From positions 1 through 11,939 of the forward strand of contig JAGBGL010000052.1 in assembly GCA_017936025.1 (NCBI GenBank): DNA of 11,939 nt, written 5' to 3'. Under the pieces are notes generated by a model that saw nothing but the letters and a program-made list of their open reading frames with translations, did no database searches and was not told where the DNA came from. A program made the position numbers and the translations under genes. This DNA comes from Bacillota bacterium. GTDB lineage: Bacteria > Bacillota > Clostridia > Peptostreptococcales > Anaerovoracaceae. This document shows, in pieces, positions 1 to 6,362 of this stretch (its first letter is position 1; each line of letters begins with the position of its first letter).

Positions 1-39
1 ACCGGCAGGTCCCGGGTTCAAGTCCCTGATGGCCCACCA
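1..39 (+). tRNA. 3' part of a tRNA, cut by the window edge
   Basis: Seen: an anticodon-stem 3' strand (CCGGC, 2-6), a short variable loop, a T-arm with the standard 7-base loop TTCAAGT (17-23), an acceptor 3' strand ATGGCCC (29-35), discriminator A36 and an encoded CCA (37-39). The T-stem has one mismatch (C13 opposite T27). The 5' half and the anticodon lie outside the window, so the isotype cannot be read; the anticodon-stem sequence would suit an elongator tRNA-Met, but that is only a guess. It lies 23 bases before tRNA-Phe and is probably co-transcribed with it. Confidence 0.9.
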
Positions 40-62
40 TAATTTAATACGAAAGATAATAT

Positions 63-138
63 GCCCAGATAGCTCAGTAGGTAGAGCAGGGGACTGAAAA
101 TCCCCGTGTCCTTGGTTCAATTCCGAGTCTGGGCACCA
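63..138 (+). tRNA. tRNA-Phe (anticodon GAA)
   Basis: A complete 76-base cloverleaf including the encoded CCA. The acceptor stem pairs GCCCAGA (63-69) with TCTGGGC (128-134). The D-arm has GCTC/GAGC (72-75/84-87). The anticodon stem GGGGA/TCCCC (89-93/101-105) holds the loop CTGAAAA with anticodon GAA at 96-98. The T-arm loop is TTCAATT (116-122) and the discriminator is A135. It decodes UUC and UUU phenylalanine codons. It is the last tRNA of its operon: a terminator hairpin begins 16 bases downstream. Confidence 0.98.
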
Positions 139-153
139 TTTATTTTTTGACAG

Positions 154-179
154 GACTGTCGCTGATGCGGCAGTCTTTT
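154..179 (+). terminator. Intrinsic terminator of the tRNA operon
   Basis: A 9-bp stem, GACTGTCGC (154-162) against GCGGCAGTC (167-175), with one G:U pair and a TGAT loop, is followed immediately by TTTT. It sits just after tRNA-Phe and probably ends the tRNA transcript. Confidence 0.85.
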
Positions 180-328
180 AAAATTCGTGATCATATGGCT
201 GGAGAAAATGGATTCTGACCGGAAGCGCAGAAAACTAGACGAAATACACAAAAAAGGGCAGTTAAATAACATCGGGAATATCCGAAAAAACAACAGGCCT
301 TACATGTTCATAAAATCAAAAATAAAGC

Positions 329-357
329 GGGTGTGCTGTTTTCAGCATACCCTTTTT
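329..357 (+). terminator. Second intrinsic terminator upstream of queH
   Basis: A 10-bp stem, GGGTGTGCTG (329-338) against CAGCATACCC (343-352), has one G:U pair, a TTTT loop and a TTTTT tail. An A-rich stretch precedes it. It could catch read-through from the tRNA operon or end a small transcript starting in 180-328. No gene on either strand obviously needs it. Confidence 0.8.
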
Positions 358-367
358 ATGTTATAAT
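339..367 (+). promoter_or_regulatory. Candidate sigma-A promoter for the queH-asnA-priA run
   Basis: A perfect -10 hexamer TATAAT (362-367) lies 17 bases after a 4/6-match -35, TTTTCA (339-344). The -35 falls in the loop and adjoining stem of the terminator at 329-357, so the two elements overlap. Transcription would start near 374, giving a leader of about 80 bases ahead of queH. The -10 and spacing are good; the -35 is mediocre. Confidence 0.5.
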
Positions 368-380
368 AAATTGTTAAACT

Positions 381-400
381 GTACACTGGCGACAGTGTGC
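381..400 (+). other. GNRA-tetraloop hairpin in the predicted queH leader
   Basis: GTACACTG (381-388) pairs with CAGTGTGC (393-400) through eight base pairs, one of them G:U, around the tetraloop GCGA, which fits the stable GNRA class. There is no T-tract, so it is not a terminator. It begins a few bases after the predicted transcription start. It could protect the mRNA 5' end or, as DNA, act as a palindromic operator (ACACTG-4-CAGTGT). Confidence 0.5.
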
Positions 401-440
401 GGTGAAATGCTTTAAAATGCTTTGAAACAGGGAAAAGGAA

Positions 441-446
441 AGGAGG
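441..446 (+). promoter_or_regulatory. RBS of queH, fixing the upstream start
   Basis: A perfect AGGAGG lies seven bases before the ATG at 454. It supports the long form of QueH over internal ATGs nearer the conserved domain, such as the one at 601. Confidence 0.8.
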
Positions 447-453
447 ATGTTAC

Positions 454-1173
454 ATGTCCGAAAGCGATAATAGAAAGGCTCTGGAAGACAATTCCGACAA
501 TGGAAAAGAGTCTTTTAATACTGAGGTTTCATGTGTGGATAATTGTGTGTGCATGGAACCTGAAATAACTGATAATTATATGGGCATGGAAGACTTCTCC
601 ATGAGAGTGGAAAAACCATCGGTTCTGCTTCACAGCTGCTGCGGACCATGCAGTACGGCTGTAGTGGAAAGACTTGCCCCTGATTATCAGATAACTATAT
701 TTTTCTATAATCCGTGCATTACGGATGAAGAAGAATACATGAGAAGAAAACAGGCGCAGCTGGACTTCATAAACAAATATAATTCCAGCCTGCCGCCGAA
801 AGAACATATCCGCTTTATGGAAGGCCCGCATGATACAAAGAACTTCTACAAAATGACAGAAGGGCTTGAGGCAGAGCCGGAAGGCGGCGCGAGATGTCAC
901 GTGTGCTTCCGCCAGAGGCTTGAAAAGACTGCAGAGACGTGTGCGATGGCCGGATGTGACTATTTCACGACTACACTGACAGTAAGTCCGCACAAGAATT
1001 ACAAGGTCATCAGCGGAATAGGGAAAGAGATCGCTGTTAAATACAATCTCAGCTTCCTGGATATGGACTTCAAGAAAAAAGACGGATTTAAGCGCAGTAC
1101 AGAGCTGTCCAGAGAGTATGGACTTTACAGACAGAATTACTGCGGATGTGAATATTCTATATGGGAAAGGTAG
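454..1173 (+). CDS. queH: Epoxyqueuosine reductase QueH
   Basis: QueH (formerly DUF208) reduces epoxyqueuosine to queuosine at the wobble position of tRNAs with GUN anticodons (Asp, Asn, His, Tyr). It is the non-cobalamin alternative to QueG and a metalloenzyme with an Fe-S cluster. Seen in the 239-residue protein: the family signature with paired cysteines, LLHSCCGPCS (58-67, C62/C63/C66), a CxxC at 148-151 (CHVC), the FYNPCIT segment (84-90), and the C-terminal YGLYRQNYCGC (222-232, C230/C232). About 50 residues precede the conserved domain; this acidic stretch carries three further cysteines (C27, C31, C33) not expected in the core family. The AGGAGG upstream supports the long start, though ATG 601 (Met50) would give a more typical length. 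asnA follows after 10 bases. The assignment rests on motif recognition and is strong. Confidence 0.92.
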   Translation: MSESDNRKALEDNSDNGKESFNTEVSCVDNCVCMEPEITDNYMGMEDFSMRVEKPSVLLHSCCGPCSTAVVERLAPDYQITIFFYNPCITDEEEYMRRKQAQLDFINKYNSSLPPKEHIRFMEGPHDTKNFYKMTEGLEAEPEGGARCHVCFRQRLEKTAETCAMAGCDYFTTTLTVSPHKNYKVISGIGKEIAVKYNLSFLDMDFKKKDGFKRSTELSREYGLYRQNYCGCEYSIWER

Positions 1174-1183
1174 GACGATAATT

Positions 1184-2194
1184 ATGTCATTTTTAATTAT
1201 TCCGGAGGATTATACACCGGAAATCGACTTTATGGAGAGCCAGAGGGCCATCAAGAAAATCAAAGACTTCTTCCAGGATGAACTTGCTTACGGACTGAAG
1301 CTGAGACGAGTTTCCGCTCCGCTGTTCGTAGCGCCTGAAACAGGTCTTAACGATAACCTGAGCGGTGTTGAAAGAACAGTATCTTTCACGGTAAAAGACA
1401 TGGATGAGAAGCCTGTTGAAATCGTTCAGTCTCTGGCTAAATGGAAGCGTATGGCGCTGGGCAAATACAACATCCAGCCGGGACGCGGAATTTATACAGA
1501 CATGAATGCTATCAGAAGAGATGAAGAACTGGACAATCTGCATTCTATCTATGTTGACCAGTGGGACTGGGAAAAGGTTATCAGACCTGATCAGCGTAAT
1601 GAAGAATACCTGAAAGAAACAGTAACTGCAATCTACAATGCAATGAAAAATCTGGGAGACTATGTAAACAGAATGTACCCTGAAATAAAAACAAATCTGC
1701 CGAACGAAATCTTCTTCGTGACAGCTCAGGAACTGGAAGACATGTATCCTGAAATGACTCCGGAGGAAAGAGAAGAGGCGATCACAAGAGAGAAAAAGGC
1801 GGTATTCGTTATGAAGATCGGCGACACTCTCAAATCCGGACAGACGCATGGACACAGAGCACCTGACTACGATGACTGGGAGCTGAACGGCGACATCATT
1901 CTGTGGAACGAGGTTCTGGACTGCGCGATCGAGCTGTCTTCCATGGGTATCCGTGTTGACGCGGAAGCAATGGACCGTCAGCTGGAGAAATCCGGCAAAG
2001 AAGAAAGACGCGGAATGGACTTCCACCAGATGATCTTAAATGATGAGCTGCCATGCACTATCGGCGGAGGTATCGGACAGAGCCGTCTGTGCCTGTACTT
2101 CCTGAGAAAAGCTCATATCGGGGAAGTTCAGGTATCTATCTGGCCTGAAGACATGATCAGGGAATGCAGCGAGAACAATATCTTCCTGCTGTAG
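1184..2194 (+). CDS. asnA: Aspartate-ammonia ligase AsnA
   Basis: AsnA makes L-asparagine from aspartate, ammonia and ATP (releasing AMP and pyrophosphate). It is cytoplasmic and related in fold to class II aminoacyl-tRNA synthetases. The 336 residues match the usual length of about 330. Recognisable blocks are APLFVAPETGLNDNLSGVER (45-64), YTDMNAIRRDEELDNLHSIY (104-123), SGQTHGHRAPDYDDW (218-232), SSMGIRVD (252-259) and GGGIGQSRLC (294-303), the last a class-II-synthetase-like motif 3. The frame is open upstream to 1118, inside queH, but family alignment and the AGGA at 1172-1175, eight bases before ATG 1184 and overlapping the queH stop, favour this start. Ile codons are almost all ATC/ATT, suggesting good expression. 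It is probably co-transcribed with queH and priA. Confidence 0.95.
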   Translation: MSFLIIPEDYTPEIDFMESQRAIKKIKDFFQDELAYGLKLRRVSAPLFVAPETGLNDNLSGVERTVSFTVKDMDEKPVEIVQSLAKWKRMALGKYNIQPGRGIYTDMNAIRRDEELDNLHSIYVDQWDWEKVIRPDQRNEEYLKETVTAIYNAMKNLGDYVNRMYPEIKTNLPNEIFFVTAQELEDMYPEMTPEEREEAITREKKAVFVMKIGDTLKSGQTHGHRAPDYDDWELNGDIILWNEVLDCAIELSSMGIRVDAEAMDRQLEKSGKEERRGMDFHQMILNDELPCTIGGGIGQSRLCLYFLRKAHIGEVQVSIWPEDMIRECSENNIFLL

Positions 2195-2201
2195 GAGAGT
2201 A

Positions 2202-4211
2202 ATGAAATACGTAGATGTAATAATCGACAACAAAAGTGAACATACCGATGTCATGTATACTTACGGCTGCGAAGATGACAGCATCAGAGCGGGCCAGAAA
2301 GTATACGTGCCGTTTTCGCAGGGGAACAGGATCAGGGAAGGATATGTGTTCCGGGTGGCGGATGAGCCGGATCAGGAATACAAAAATCTGAAATACATAG
2401 AATCCGCAGATGAGGATATATGTCTGAACCAGGAAATCGTAGATACGTGCATATGGATGAAACACCGGTATCTGTGCAAATATATAGACGGGATAAAATG
2501 CTTTACACCCGCGGGATCAAAATCCAGGAAGGGCAAGGTAAGAGATCCTTTTAAGGATATAGTGGCAGATGAAGGAGAACGTCCTCAGCTGACAGACCAG
2601 CAGCAGGCTGTCCTTGCACCTGTGGAAGCTGCGCTTGACAGCGGAAGCCATGAGCGGTTCCTGCTATACGGAGTGACCGGAAGCGGCAAGACCGAAGTCT
2701 ATATGCGTGCGGCTGAAAAGTGCATCGCAGGCGGACGGCAGGTCATCATGCTGGTGCCGGAAATATCCCTTACCCATCAGGTTATCCGCAGATTCATCGG
2801 AAGATTCGGTGCAGAAAGAATGGCAGTGCTCCACAGCAGACTTTCTGCAGGAGAAAGATACGATGAATGGATGCGCATAAAAAGCGGGCAGGTGGACATT
2901 GTAATCGGTGCAAGATCTGCGGTATTCGCACCGCTTGAAAAGATCGGACTGATCATCCTTGACGAAGAGCACGAAACTACATACAAATCAGATATGACCC
3001 CTAAATACGATACCGTCGAAGTCGCGCTGAAGAGACTTCAGCAGCACGCAGGCGTGCTGATCGCCGGCAGTGCAACGCCGTCGGTCGCGACGTTCTTCAG
3101 ATCAGAGCAGGGGATATATAAAAGGCTGGAGCTGACTGAGAGATATAATCAGGTCGCTCTGCCGGAGGTGAGCGTAGTTGACATGAGGGAAGAACTGAGA
3201 AACGGCAACAGGTCCGTGATCAGCAGAAAGCTTTATGACGGGATAAGGAATGCACTTGAAAATAAGCAGCAGGTGATACTTTTCCTGAACAGGAGAGGCT
3301 ACTCGACGTTCGTGTCATGCAGGGAATGCGGCAAGGTGCTGGAATGCCCCGACTGCGGCATATCGCTTACTTATCACAAAGAAAAAGACAGAGCTGTATG
3401 CCATTACTGCGGCCACGAAATAAGGCCGCCGAAGACCTGCCCTGACTGTGGAAGCAAATATATAAGATACTTTGGCACAGGGACAGAAAAGGTCGAAGAG
3501 GCTGTAAAAGAACTGTTTCCGGAAGCTTCCATTGAAAGGCTGGATCTGGACTCTGCAAGGAAGAAAGGCAGTCTGGATGCCATGCTGAAGAGATTCGGCA
3601 AGGGAAAAACTGACATCCTGATCGGGACCCAGCTGGTTGCCAAGGGCCTGGATTTCAGGAACGTGGCGCTGGTCGGAATAGTTTCGGCAGATGTGACGCT
3701 TCACATACCTGACTACAGATCGCCGGAAAGAACTTTCCAGCTGATAACTCAGGCGGCAGGCAGAGCCGGAAGAGGCGACATCCAGGGCAAAGTGGTGATA
3801 CAGTCATATACGCCGGACAACTATGCCGTTCAGAAGGCGGCCGCGCAGGATTACAGAGGCTTTTACGAAGAAGAACTGATGCTGAGAGGATACATGGGAT
3901 ATCCGCCTTACAGCGATCTCTTCCAGGTGGTTTTCTCGGGAAAGAGCGAACAGACAGTAAAGCAGGCAGCTGAAAAATGGCACATGCAGCTGGAAGAGGT
4001 GCTTTCGCAGGATGAACTGCAGATCTTCAGACCGCAGCCGGCGCCGATGAACAGAATAAAAGAAACTTACCGGTGGTGCATGCTGATCAAAAGCCCGCAG
4101 GGCAAAAGACGTATGACAGCCGCAGCACTGGAGAAAATAAAACAAAACGACAAATCAAAGAAAAATAAATATGCTGTAACAGTGGATATCAATCCGTACA
4201 GCTTTATATGA
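2202..4211 (+). CDS. priA: Primosomal replication-restart helicase PriA, apparently without the winged-helix domain
   Basis: PriA is a 3'-5' superfamily 2 helicase that recognises stalled forks and reloads the replicative helicase. Seen in 669 residues: an N-terminal 3'-end-binding domain (about 1-105), Walker A GVTGSGKT (157-164), the block LVPEISLTHQ (184-193), DEEH (254-257), SATPS (290-294), eight zinc-binding cysteines as four CxxC pairs (373/376, 382/385, 400/403, 413/416), helicase motifs GTGTEKVEE (425-433), GTQLVAKGLDF (475-485) and QAAGRAGRG (517-525), and a C-terminal domain ending VDINPYSFI. Only some 20-25 residues (about 103-126) link the first domain to the helicase core, where E. 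coli has a winged-helix domain and B. subtilis an even longer insert. The reading frame is intact. The RBS AGGAGAG (2193-2199) lies on the asnA stop. Its stop overlaps an upstream ATG of the def frame. It is rich in ATA Ile codons. Confidence 0.96.
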   Translation: MKYVDVIIDNKSEHTDVMYTYGCEDDSIRAGQKVYVPFSQGNRIREGYVFRVADEPDQEYKNLKYIESADEDICLNQEIVDTCIWMKHRYLCKYIDGIKCFTPAGSKSRKGKVRDPFKDIVADEGERPQLTDQQQAVLAPVEAALDSGSHERFLLYGVTGSGKTEVYMRAAEKCIAGGRQVIMLVPEISLTHQVIRRFIGRFGAERMAVLHSRLSAGERYDEWMRIKSGQVDIVIGARSAVFAPLEKIGLIILDEEHETTYKSDMTPKYDTVEVALKRLQQHAGVLIAGSATPSVATFFRSEQGIYKRLELTERYNQVALPEVSVVDMREELRNGNRSVISRKLYDGIRNALENKQQVILFLNRRGYSTFVSCRECGKVLECPDCGISLTYHKEKDRAVCHYCGHEIRPPKTCPDCGSKYIRYFGTGTEKVEEAVKELFPEASIERLDLDSARKKGSLDAMLKRFGKGKTDILIGTQLVAKGLDFRNVALVGIVSADVTLHIPDYRSPERTFQLITQAAGRAGRGDIQGKVVIQSYTPDNYAVQKAAAQDYRGFYEEELMLRGYMGYPPYSDLFQVVFSGKSEQTVKQAAEKWHMQLEEVLSQDELQIFRPQPAPMNRIKETYRWCMLIKSPQGKRRMTAAALEKIKQNDKSKKNKYAVTVDINPYSFI

Positions 4212-4212
4212 T

Positions 4213-4217
4213 GGAGG
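4213..4217 (+). promoter_or_regulatory. RBS of def, fixing its start
   Basis: GGAGG lies five bases before ATG 4223. Two earlier in-frame ATGs (4208 and 4211) abut or precede this site and have no RBS of their own. Confidence 0.7.
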
Positions 4218-4222
4218 AAATT

Positions 4223-4684
4223 ATGGCATTAAGAAACATTGTAGTAGAGGGAGATCCTGTATTAAGAAAGGTTTGCAGACCTGTAGACAAAGTTGACGAC
4301 CGTATCCGTATGATTCTGGACGATATGATCGATACTATGCATGAAGCTATGGGTGTGGGTCTGGCAGCGCCTCAGATCGGTATGATGCGCAGAATGTTCG
4401 TTGCAGAACCTGAAGAAGGCGAGATCTTCTGCTTCGTTAATCCTGAGATCATCTCCGTAGAAGGCGAACAGGAATGTATCGAAGGATGCCTGTCCGTTCC
4501 GGGGTACCAGGGAAGAGTCATCAGACCTGAAAAGATCCACATCAAAGGGCTGGATTATAACGGAGAAGAGCAGGAATACATCTTCGAGGGATGGTACGCT
4601 AATGTTATGTGCCATGAATTCGACCATCTGGAAGGTGTACTGTATATCGACAAAGCAGACAACATTCAGAAATTAGAGGACTAG
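4223..4684 (+). CDS. def: Peptide deformylase
   Basis: Def removes the formyl group from the N-terminal methionine of nascent proteins, using a metal (normally Fe2+) held by one cysteine and two histidines. The 153-residue protein has all three family motifs: GVGLAAPQIG (44-53), EGCLS (87-91, metal ligand C89) and HEFDH (131-135, ligands H131/H135, catalytic E132). The short length and simple spacing suit the bacterial type 1 enzymes. The start at 4223 follows GGAGG and gives the standard MALRNIVVEGDPVLRK-like N-terminus; the frame extends five codons further upstream, overlapping the priA stop. fmt begins four bases after its stop, pairing the enzyme that removes the formyl group with the one that adds it. 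All 15 Ile codons are ATC or ATT. Confidence 0.97.
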   Translation: MALRNIVVEGDPVLRKVCRPVDKVDDRIRMILDDMIDTMHEAMGVGLAAPQIGMMRRMFVAEPEEGEIFCFVNPEIISVEGEQECIEGCLSVPGYQGRVIRPEKIHIKGLDYNGEEQEYIFEGWYANVMCHEFDHLEGVLYIDKADNIQKLED

Positions 4685-4688
4685 GACA

Positions 4689-5618
4689 ATGAAAATCATA
4701 TATATGGGAACACCGGACTTTGCAGTTCCTGCCCTGCAGGCTCTTGCCGAAGCAGGCCATGAGATCGGCTATGTCGTTACTCAGCCTGACGCTGTAAGAG
4801 ACAGAGGCAAGAAGGTAAAGATGACACCGGTAAAAGAAAAAGCTCTGGAGCTGGGCATCGAAGTGCTTCAGCCTGAGCGCGTCAAAGGCGATGATGAGTT
4901 TTTTGCAACTATCGAGGCTTACGCGCCTGATCTGATCGCCGTTGCGGCGTATGGACAGATCCTGCCTAAAAACGTGCTGGATCTGCCAAAGCTGGGATGC
5001 GTGAACATCCATGGCTCACTGCTTCCTAGATGGAGAGGCGCGGCGCCTATCCAGAGATCCATCCAGGCAGGCGATGAAGAGACAGGCATTACTATCATGT
5101 ACATGGAAGAAGGTCTGGATACGGGTGCGATGCTGTCTAAGAGAAAGACTCCTATTGCAGACAAAACAGGAGAACAGCTTCACGACGAACTGGCAGTGAT
5201 GGGTGCAGAACTGCTGGTCGAAACGCTTCCGGGACTGGAAGCAGGAACTGTCACTGCGGAAGAGCAGGACGACAGCCTGTCTACTTATGCGAAGATGCTG
5301 TCCAAAAAGGAAGGCGAGATCGACTTCACTAAATCTCCTGAAGAAATCGAAAGAATGATCAGAGCATTCGACTCCTGGCCGGGCGCATATACTTCTTACG
5401 GTGACAAGGTAATGAAAATCTGGAAAGCTGAAGTAAAACCGGGCAGAAACAGTGCTGCTCCGGGAACTGTAACGGCGGTCCATAAAGACGGCATTGAAAT
5501 CGCAGCAGGCGGAAGCACTCTGGTTGCGAAAATCATTCAGATGCCGGGCAAAAAAAGAGTTGCCGTGGGCGAGTATCTTAAGGGCAATTCCGTTGAAATT
5601 GGAACGGTTTTAGGGTAA
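4689..5618 (+). CDS. fmt: Methionyl-tRNA formyltransferase
   Basis: Fmt transfers a formyl group from 10-formyltetrahydrofolate to initiator Met-tRNA. The length of 309 residues is typical. The N-terminus MKIIYMGTPDFAVPAL begins the Rossmann-like formyltransferase domain. The folate-binding signature HGSLLPRWRGAAPIQ (108-122) and the catalytic triad N106, H108 and D144 fall at the positions known for E. coli Fmt. A C-terminal OB-fold domain for tRNA binding follows from about residue 205. GAGGA at 4676-4680 is the likely RBS. The 3' end of the gene overlaps a candidate promoter for the downstream genes. Confidence 0.97.
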   Translation: MKIIYMGTPDFAVPALQALAEAGHEIGYVVTQPDAVRDRGKKVKMTPVKEKALELGIEVLQPERVKGDDEFFATIEAYAPDLIAVAAYGQILPKNVLDLPKLGCVNIHGSLLPRWRGAAPIQRSIQAGDEETGITIMYMEEGLDTGAMLSKRKTPIADKTGEQLHDELAVMGAELLVETLPGLEAGTVTAEEQDDSLSTYAKMLSKKEGEIDFTKSPEEIERMIRAFDSWPGAYTSYGDKVMKIWKAEVKPGRNSAAPGTVTAVHKDGIEIAAGGSTLVAKIIQMPGKKRVAVGEYLKGNSVEIGTVLG

Positions 5619-5621
5619 AAT
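5593..5621 (+). promoter_or_regulatory. Candidate internal sigma-A promoter at the end of fmt
   Basis: TTGAAA (5593-5598) and TAAAAT (5616-5621) are each 5/6 matches to the consensus and are separated by exactly 17 bases. The -10 overlaps the fmt stop. Transcription would start near 5628, about 30 bases before the metallopeptidase gene, in the largest gap of the run (39 bases, very AT-rich). It could drive the genes from 5658 to rpe separately from queH-fmt. Confidence 0.45.
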
Positions 5622-5657
5622 ATAAGGTAATATAAAAATACAGAGAGGGGTAGTCGA

Positions 5658-6362
5658 ATGTATTACGGATATTATTATGATCCGACGATGATTTTACTGG
5701 TGATAGCTATGATCTTCACCATTTTTGCACAGGCGAAGGTCAGCAGAGCATACAGAAAATTCTCGAGAGTACCAAATCATACAGGGATGACAGGGATGAT
5801 GGCAGCCAGAAGGATCCTGGATGCCAACGGACTTTCTCATGTGCGCATAGAGATGACACCGGGAACACTCAGCGACCATTACGATCCGAGAGGATGCGTT
5901 ATGAGACTTTCCGCAGATGTATATAACGGAACGAGTGTTGCAGCAGTCAGCATCGCGGCACATGAATCAGGGCATGCAGTTCAGCATGCGACAGGGTACG
6001 GGTTTCTGAAATTCAGAAATGCTATCGTACCTGTAGTGAATTTTGCATCTAAATTATCATGGATACTGATCATCATCGGCATCATTATCGCAGGAGCGGG
6101 AAGTTATTTCGGAAGCTTTGTCTTCGATCTGGGCATCCTGTTCTTCGTAGCTGTAGTTGTATTCCATCTGGTAACACTTCCGGTGGAACTGAATGCAAGC
6201 AGCAGAGCGGTCTCAATGATGCAGCAGCTGGCAATAATCGGACCGGCTGATGTGAGAGGATCCAAAAAAGTACTTTCCGCTGCAGCGCTTACGTATGTAG
6301 CGGCACTGGCAACAGCAGTCCTGCAGCTTGTGAGACTGTTATTACTCAGGGAGCGTGATTAA
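5658..6362 (+). CDS. YugP-family membrane zinc metallopeptidase
   Basis: This 234-residue membrane protein resembles the YugP / Zn_peptidase_2 family. The zinc-binding helix is HESGH (102-106, an HExxH motif with the catalytic Glu at 103), and LPVELNASSRA (173-183) carries a conserved acidic residue, E177, that may be the third ligand. Hydrophobic segments lie at about 10-25, 123-148, 154-176 and 205-230, so HESGH sits between the first and second segments. The N-terminus MYYGYYYDPTMILL is typical of the family. GAGGGG (5644-5649) is the RBS. The physiological substrate of this family is, to my knowledge, not established. A member of the family often sits between fmt and rsmB in Clostridia, so the position is conserved. 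rsmB starts directly after its stop codon. Confidence 0.9.
   Translation: MYYGYYYDPTMILLVIAMIFTIFAQAKVSRAYRKFSRVPNHTGMTGMMAARRILDANGLSHVRIEMTPGTLSDHYDPRGCVMRLSADVYNGTSVAAVSIAAHESGHAVQHATGYGFLKFRNAIVPVVNFASKLSWILIIIGIIIAGAGSYFGSFVFDLGILFFVAVVVFHLVTLPVELNASSRAVSMMQQLAIIGPADVRGSKKVLSAAALTYVAALATAVLQLVRLLLLRERD

Larger units (their letters stand above)
139..453. other. Intergenic region between tRNA-Phe and queH
   Basis: This 315-base stretch has no convincing gene. It holds two Rho-independent terminators (154-179 and 329-357), a candidate promoter (339-367), a GNRA-capped hairpin (381-400), a short direct repeat AAATGCTTT (405-413 and 415-423) and the queH RBS (441-446). One small open frame (208-366, 52 codons, Lys/Arg-rich, with GGAG four bases before its ATG) runs straight through the second terminator and is probably not a gene. 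A perfect TTGACA at 147-152 has no -10 at a usable distance. Confidence 0.75.

Noticed and set aside
147..152. A perfect TTGACA after tRNA-Phe
   Set aside because: The nearest -10-like hexamer (TAAAAT, 179-184) is 26 bases away, and the tRNA terminator lies between them.
208..366. A 52-codon + strand frame with GGAG before its ATG
   Set aside because: It crosses the whole terminator hairpin at 329-357 and overlaps the promoter -10. Its Lys/Arg/Asn richness follows from A-rich DNA, and I recognise no family.
1118..1183. An upstream extension of AsnA overlapping the end of queH
   Set aside because: The extra 22 residues do not belong to the family, and an AGGA sits at the right distance from ATG 1184.
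1193..2026. A 277-codon open frame on the - strand opposite asnA
   Set aside because: It is antisense to asnA over its whole length and shows no domain.
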